This document shows, piece by piece, positions 6,514 through 8,812 of a stretch of 8,812 nt of DNA. Position 1 is the first letter of the stretch. Every line of letters starts with the position of its first letter. Position numbers and translations under genes: made by a program. Origin of the DNA: Eubacteriales Family XIII. Incertae Sedis bacterium (GTDB lineage: Bacteria; Bacillota; Clostridia; Peptostreptococcales; Anaerovoracaceae); assembly GCA_031287295.1 (NCBI GenBank), contig JAITTH010000032.1, forward strand, positions 1 to 8,812, in the 5' to 3' direction. Under the pieces are notes generated by a model. It was not told where the DNA came from and did not search any database. It saw only the letters and a program-made list of their open reading frames with translations.

Positions 6514-8168
6514 AAAAGAAGATCTATCTGAACATGGCTCTGCTTACGATCATCACACTGCTTTTGGTATCTGCGGTGCTTTGTTTTGTGTTTTATAATT
6601 TGTATTCCACTTCCATTCACGAAGAGATGCAGCAACGTACGGACATCTTCCGAACCGACGATTCCGAAACCGCCATTTCGTCGCTCAAAAACACCGCCCC
6701 GGAAGATATGCGCGTAACCGTAGTTGCGCCGAACGGCACCGTCATCTTCGACAATGTATCGAACGCAGAAACAATGGGAAACCACAAAGATCGCGAAGAA
6801 ATTCAGCAGGCCGGCAAAACCGGATTCGGCGAGAGCAAACGTTATTCAGACACCCTGGATGAGCAGACGTATTATTACGCCGTAAAACTTCACGACGGAT
6901 ATATCCTGCGAACGGCAAAGACAACGCATAGCATATTTGTCGTTTTCGAACGTGCGCTTCCTTTTGTTATCGTCATCATTTTACTGACCACGATCGCAGG
7001 ATACCTTGTCGCTTCGCAGCTCACCAAACGCATTTTACGACCGATCAACGATTTCAATTTCGGCAGCAAACTCTCTTCGCCTTATGATGAGCTTGTGCCC
7101 TTTATTCGCGCCATCGAAAATCAGCAAGAACAAATCGACAGGCAATTGGACGAGATTGAATCGCGTACCAAGGCGATTAACGCCATCGTTGAAAATATGA
7201 ATGAAGGTGCCGTATTGCTGAACGAAGGGGGCAGCATACTCTCCGCAAACAAGAGTGCACTCACCATCTTCGGCGCAGGCGGAAACATGGCAGGCAAAGA
7301 CATCCTCGAACTTTTCCGCGACACCCTTTTGATTGAAAAAACACGCGCTGCCCTTCTCGGCAAACGTGACGAAACATCCATCGAACGCAGCGGGCGCGAC
7401 TACACGGTCTACTTTAGCCCCGTGCCCGGAAACGGAGCCATTCTCTTCTTTCTCGATACGACAGAGAGGGCAAAGTCAGAAAAACTCCGGCGTGAATTTT
7501 CCGCCAATGTGTCGCACGAGCTCAAAACGCCCCTCACCAGCATTCTCGGCTATGCAGAAATGCTCGAAAATGGTATGGCAAGGGAGGAAGATTGTCCCGC
7601 CTTTGCACAAAAAATCAAAGAGGAAGCACAGAGGCTTATCGTACTCGTTGAAGACATTATGCTGCTCTCGGAATTGGATGAAAAAGCACCGAATGAACTT
7701 TTCGTAAACACCGATTTATTCAAAATACTGGAGCACACGTCGGAAGTCCTGGCGCTGAAAGCACAGGAAGCAGAGGTTACGGTAAAGATTGTAAATACCT
7801 GCGCTTCGGGCATCGCCATTCCTGCAAATCCGTCGATGCTAAGCGAGCTTGTTTACAATTTGATGGACAACGCCATTAAATACAACAAGCCGGGAGGCAG
7901 TGTTACGGTTCACGTGGCGGAGATCGATGGACAAATCGCCTTAACGGTGGAAGATGATGGCATCGGCATTCCCGAAAATGCCCAAGACCGCGTATTCGAA
8001 CGCTTCTATCGCGCGGAAAAATCGCGTTCAAAAACAACGGGCGGAACAGGTCTCGGGCTCGCGATCGTAAAGCACATCGCAATCATCCACAGCGCGGAAG
8101 TCACGCTATACAGCAAGGAAGGCGAAGGAACGAACATTCGCGTACTCTTTCCGTTAAACATTCGTTAA
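6510..8168 (+). CDS. phoR: PhoR-type membrane sensor histidine kinase (552 aa)
   Basis: Likely cognate kinase of the preceding regulator. Architecture: membrane helix 1 at about 8-29; an extracytoplasmic sensor domain at about 30-148 of the PAS/PDC-like kind (MRVTVVAPNGTVIFDN, HKDREEI, YYYAVKLHDGYILRTAK); helix 2 at about 149-168; a linker without a convincing HAMP; a PAS domain at about 222-320 (IVENMNEGAVLLNEGGSIL); dimerisation box with phosphoacceptor His336 in NVSHELKTPLTSILGY; N box Asn454 (NLMDNAIKYN); G1 DDGIGIP (482-488); F box and G2 TGGTGLGLAIV (about 510-520). Everything needed for kinase activity is present. The start is TTG at 6510 with GGAGG at 6498-6502, overlapping the regulator stop. 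Its own stop lies in an 11-bp tandem repeat. The phosphate link is inferred from the operon. Confidence 0.93.
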   Translation: MKKKIYLNMALLTIITLLLVSAVLCFVFYNLYSTSIHEEMQQRTDIFRTDDSETAISSLKNTAPEDMRVTVVAPNGTVIFDNVSNAETMGNHKDREEIQQAGKTGFGESKRYSDTLDEQTYYYAVKLHDGYILRTAKTTHSIFVVFERALPFVIVIILLTTIAGYLVASQLTKRILRPINDFNFGSKLSSPYDELVPFIRAIENQQEQIDRQLDEIESRTKAINAIVENMNEGAVLLNEGGSILSANKSALTIFGAGGNMAGKDILELFRDTLLIEKTRAALLGKRDETSIERSGRDYTVYFSPVPGNGAILFFLDTTERAKSEKLRREFSANVSHELKTPLTSILGYAEMLENGMAREEDCPAFAQKIKEEAQRLIVLVEDIMLLSELDEKAPNELFVNTDLFKILEHTSEVLALKAQEAEVTVKIVNTCASGIAIPANPSMLSELVYNLMDNAIKYNKPGGSVTVHVAEIDGQIALTVEDDGIGIPENAQDRVFERFYRAEKSRSKTTGGTGLGLAIVKHIAIIHSAEVTLYSKEGEGTNIRVLFPLNIR

Positions 8169-8173
8169 ACATT
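8152..8173 (+). repeat. Perfect 11-bp tandem direct repeat across the kinase stop codon
   Basis: CGTTAAACATT occurs at 8152-8162 and again at 8163-8173 with no mismatch and no gap. The first copy codes for the last residues of the kinase and the second contains its TAA stop (8166-8168). The 11-bp pitch, one helical turn, is that of response-regulator operators, and the core TTAAACATT resembles the TTTACATTT elements before pstS. Confidence 0.9.
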
Positions 8174-8193
8174 TGCGGGTATAATGGGCGAAT
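8152..8193 (+). promoter_or_regulatory. Putative activator-dependent promoter of the second response regulator
   Basis: A consensus -10 hexamer TATAAT lies at 8180-8185, 6 bases after the 11-bp tandem repeat. At 16-18 bp upstream of the hexamer there is no good -35 (AACATT or neighbours); that position is occupied by the tandem repeat, the arrangement expected when a response regulator replaces the -35 contact. Transcription would start near 8192, two bases before the ATG at 8194. Repeat and hexamer are seen directly; function is inferred. Confidence 0.55.
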
Positions 8194-8812
8194 ATGAAAA
8201 TTCTGTATGTGGAAGATGAAAAATATATGGCACGTGCCGTGGCGCAGGTACTGAAAAAGAACAATTACAGTGTGGATTTATGCCATGATGGGGAAAGCGG
8301 TCTCGATGAAGCTTTGACCGACCTGTATGACATCATCATTCTGGACATTATGCTTCCCAAGCGAAGCGGTCTCAGTGTTTTACAGGAAATGCGTAGGAAC
8401 GGAATCGATACGCCTGTCATCTTGCTCACCGCCAAAGGCGAGCTGGAAGATAAGGTGGTGGGACTCGATAGTGGCGCGGACGACTATCTGCCGAAGCCCT
8501 TCCAATCCGAGGAACTTCTGGCGCGAATTCGGGCCTTGGGACGCAGAAAAGGACAGCTGCTTCAGGACAATCTGCTTCGTTTTGGCGACATAGAACTCAA
8601 CCCCAATACCTTAGACCTGTATTGCAATGGGAATTCATTTCGCCTTACTCTAAAAGAGAGCCAGCTACTCGAGCTTCTCATTTCGAACAAGGAAACGCTG
8701 CTCTCCCCGAACCGTATTATTGAGAAGCTGTGGGGCTACGACACCGACACCGAAGATCGTCATGTGCGGGTGTATGTGGCATTTTTGCGAAAAAAACTGC
8801 GACTGCTTTCAT
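8194..8812 (+). CDS. Second OmpR-family response regulator (3' end outside window)
   Basis: The frame is open from the ATG at 8194 to the right edge (206 codons), so only roughly the last 20 residues of a typical regulator are missing. Receiver domain: Glu7-Asp8 in YVEDE, phosphoacceptor Asp51 in ILDIMLPKRSG, Thr79 in LLTAK, Lys101 in YLPKPF. Winged-helix output domain from about residue 125: TLKESQLLELLISNKETLLS and RHVRVYVAFLRKKL. An in-frame TAA at 8182 rules out any earlier start, so ATG 8194 is the first possible one. There is no ribosome binding site beyond a weak GGGCG at 8186-8190, and the TATAAT at 8180-8185 would give an almost leaderless transcript. It is more like the ArlR/CsrR/QseB style of regulator than the PhoP-like one upstream, but its target is unknown; a partner kinase is probably encoded to the right. 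Confidence 0.92.
   Translation, partial: MKILYVEDEKYMARAVAQVLKKNNYSVDLCHDGESGLDEALTDLYDIIILDIMLPKRSGLSVLQEMRRNGIDTPVILLTAKGELEDKVVGLDSGADDYLPKPFQSEELLARIRALGRRKGQLLQDNLLRFGDIELNPNTLDLYCNGNSFRLTLKESQLLELLISNKETLLSPNRIIEKLWGYDTDTEDRHVRVYVAFLRKKLRLLS

Noticed and set aside
8163..8193. Terminator between the kinase and the second response regulator
   Set aside because: The region has a direct, not inverted, repeat and no GC-rich stem or T-run, so the operon transcript may read through.
1..8812. RNA genes, CRISPR arrays, insertion sequences or phage elements
   Set aside because: No tRNA-like or rRNA-like sequence, spaced repeat array, transposase or terminal inverted repeats were found; almost all of the window is accounted for by plus-strand genes of ordinary families.

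Overview
The window is a compact, entirely plus-strand bacterial region. Its core is a complete high-affinity phosphate uptake and phosphate-signalling operon, pstS-pstC-pstA-pstB-phoU, followed by an OmpR-type response regulator and a PhoR-type sensor kinase. Strong purine-rich ribosome binding sites, GTG/TTG starts, a lipoprotein PstS, the pst-phoU-regulator-kinase order and a clostridial style of PstS and PhoR point to an anaerobic Bacillota (Clostridia/Tissierellia-like) with a mid-range GC content. This placement is inference from sequence style; no marker gene is present to fix it.

Layout: (1) positions 1-518 hold the C-terminal end of an ABC-2 type exporter permease cut by the window edge, and 534-1676 a second, complete permease of the same type; their ATPase is presumably upstream. 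(2) The gap 1677-1863 holds a Pho-box-like array of TTTACAT repeats and the pstS leader. (3) 1864-5817 encodes PstS, PstC, PstA, PstB and PhoU with 4-19 bp overlaps or short gaps. (4) 5830-8168 encodes the response regulator (GTG start) and the kinase (TTG start overlapping the regulator stop), translationally coupled. (5) A perfect 11-bp tandem repeat lies on the kinase stop codon, followed by a consensus TATAAT and, 8 bases later, the ATG of a second OmpR-family response regulator that runs off the right edge.

How they work together: PstS captures phosphate outside the membrane, PstC/PstA form the channel, PstB powers import, and PhoU links transporter state to the kinase/regulator pair, which most likely acts on the TTTACAT array in front of pstS and perhaps on the similar repeat in front of the second regulator. 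That would make a feedback loop and a possible two-component cascade.

Most notable observations: PstS is circularly permuted, with the normal C-terminal half (SREDGSGTR onward) encoded before the normal N-terminal half (GSSSVTP onward); the permuted C-terminus overlaps pstC by 19 bp; the second response regulator has a promoter placed so that its transcript would be essentially leaderless; and two gene ends (1676 and 8168) are embedded in perfect short tandem duplications. No RNA genes, CRISPR arrays, insertion sequences or clear intrinsic terminators were found.
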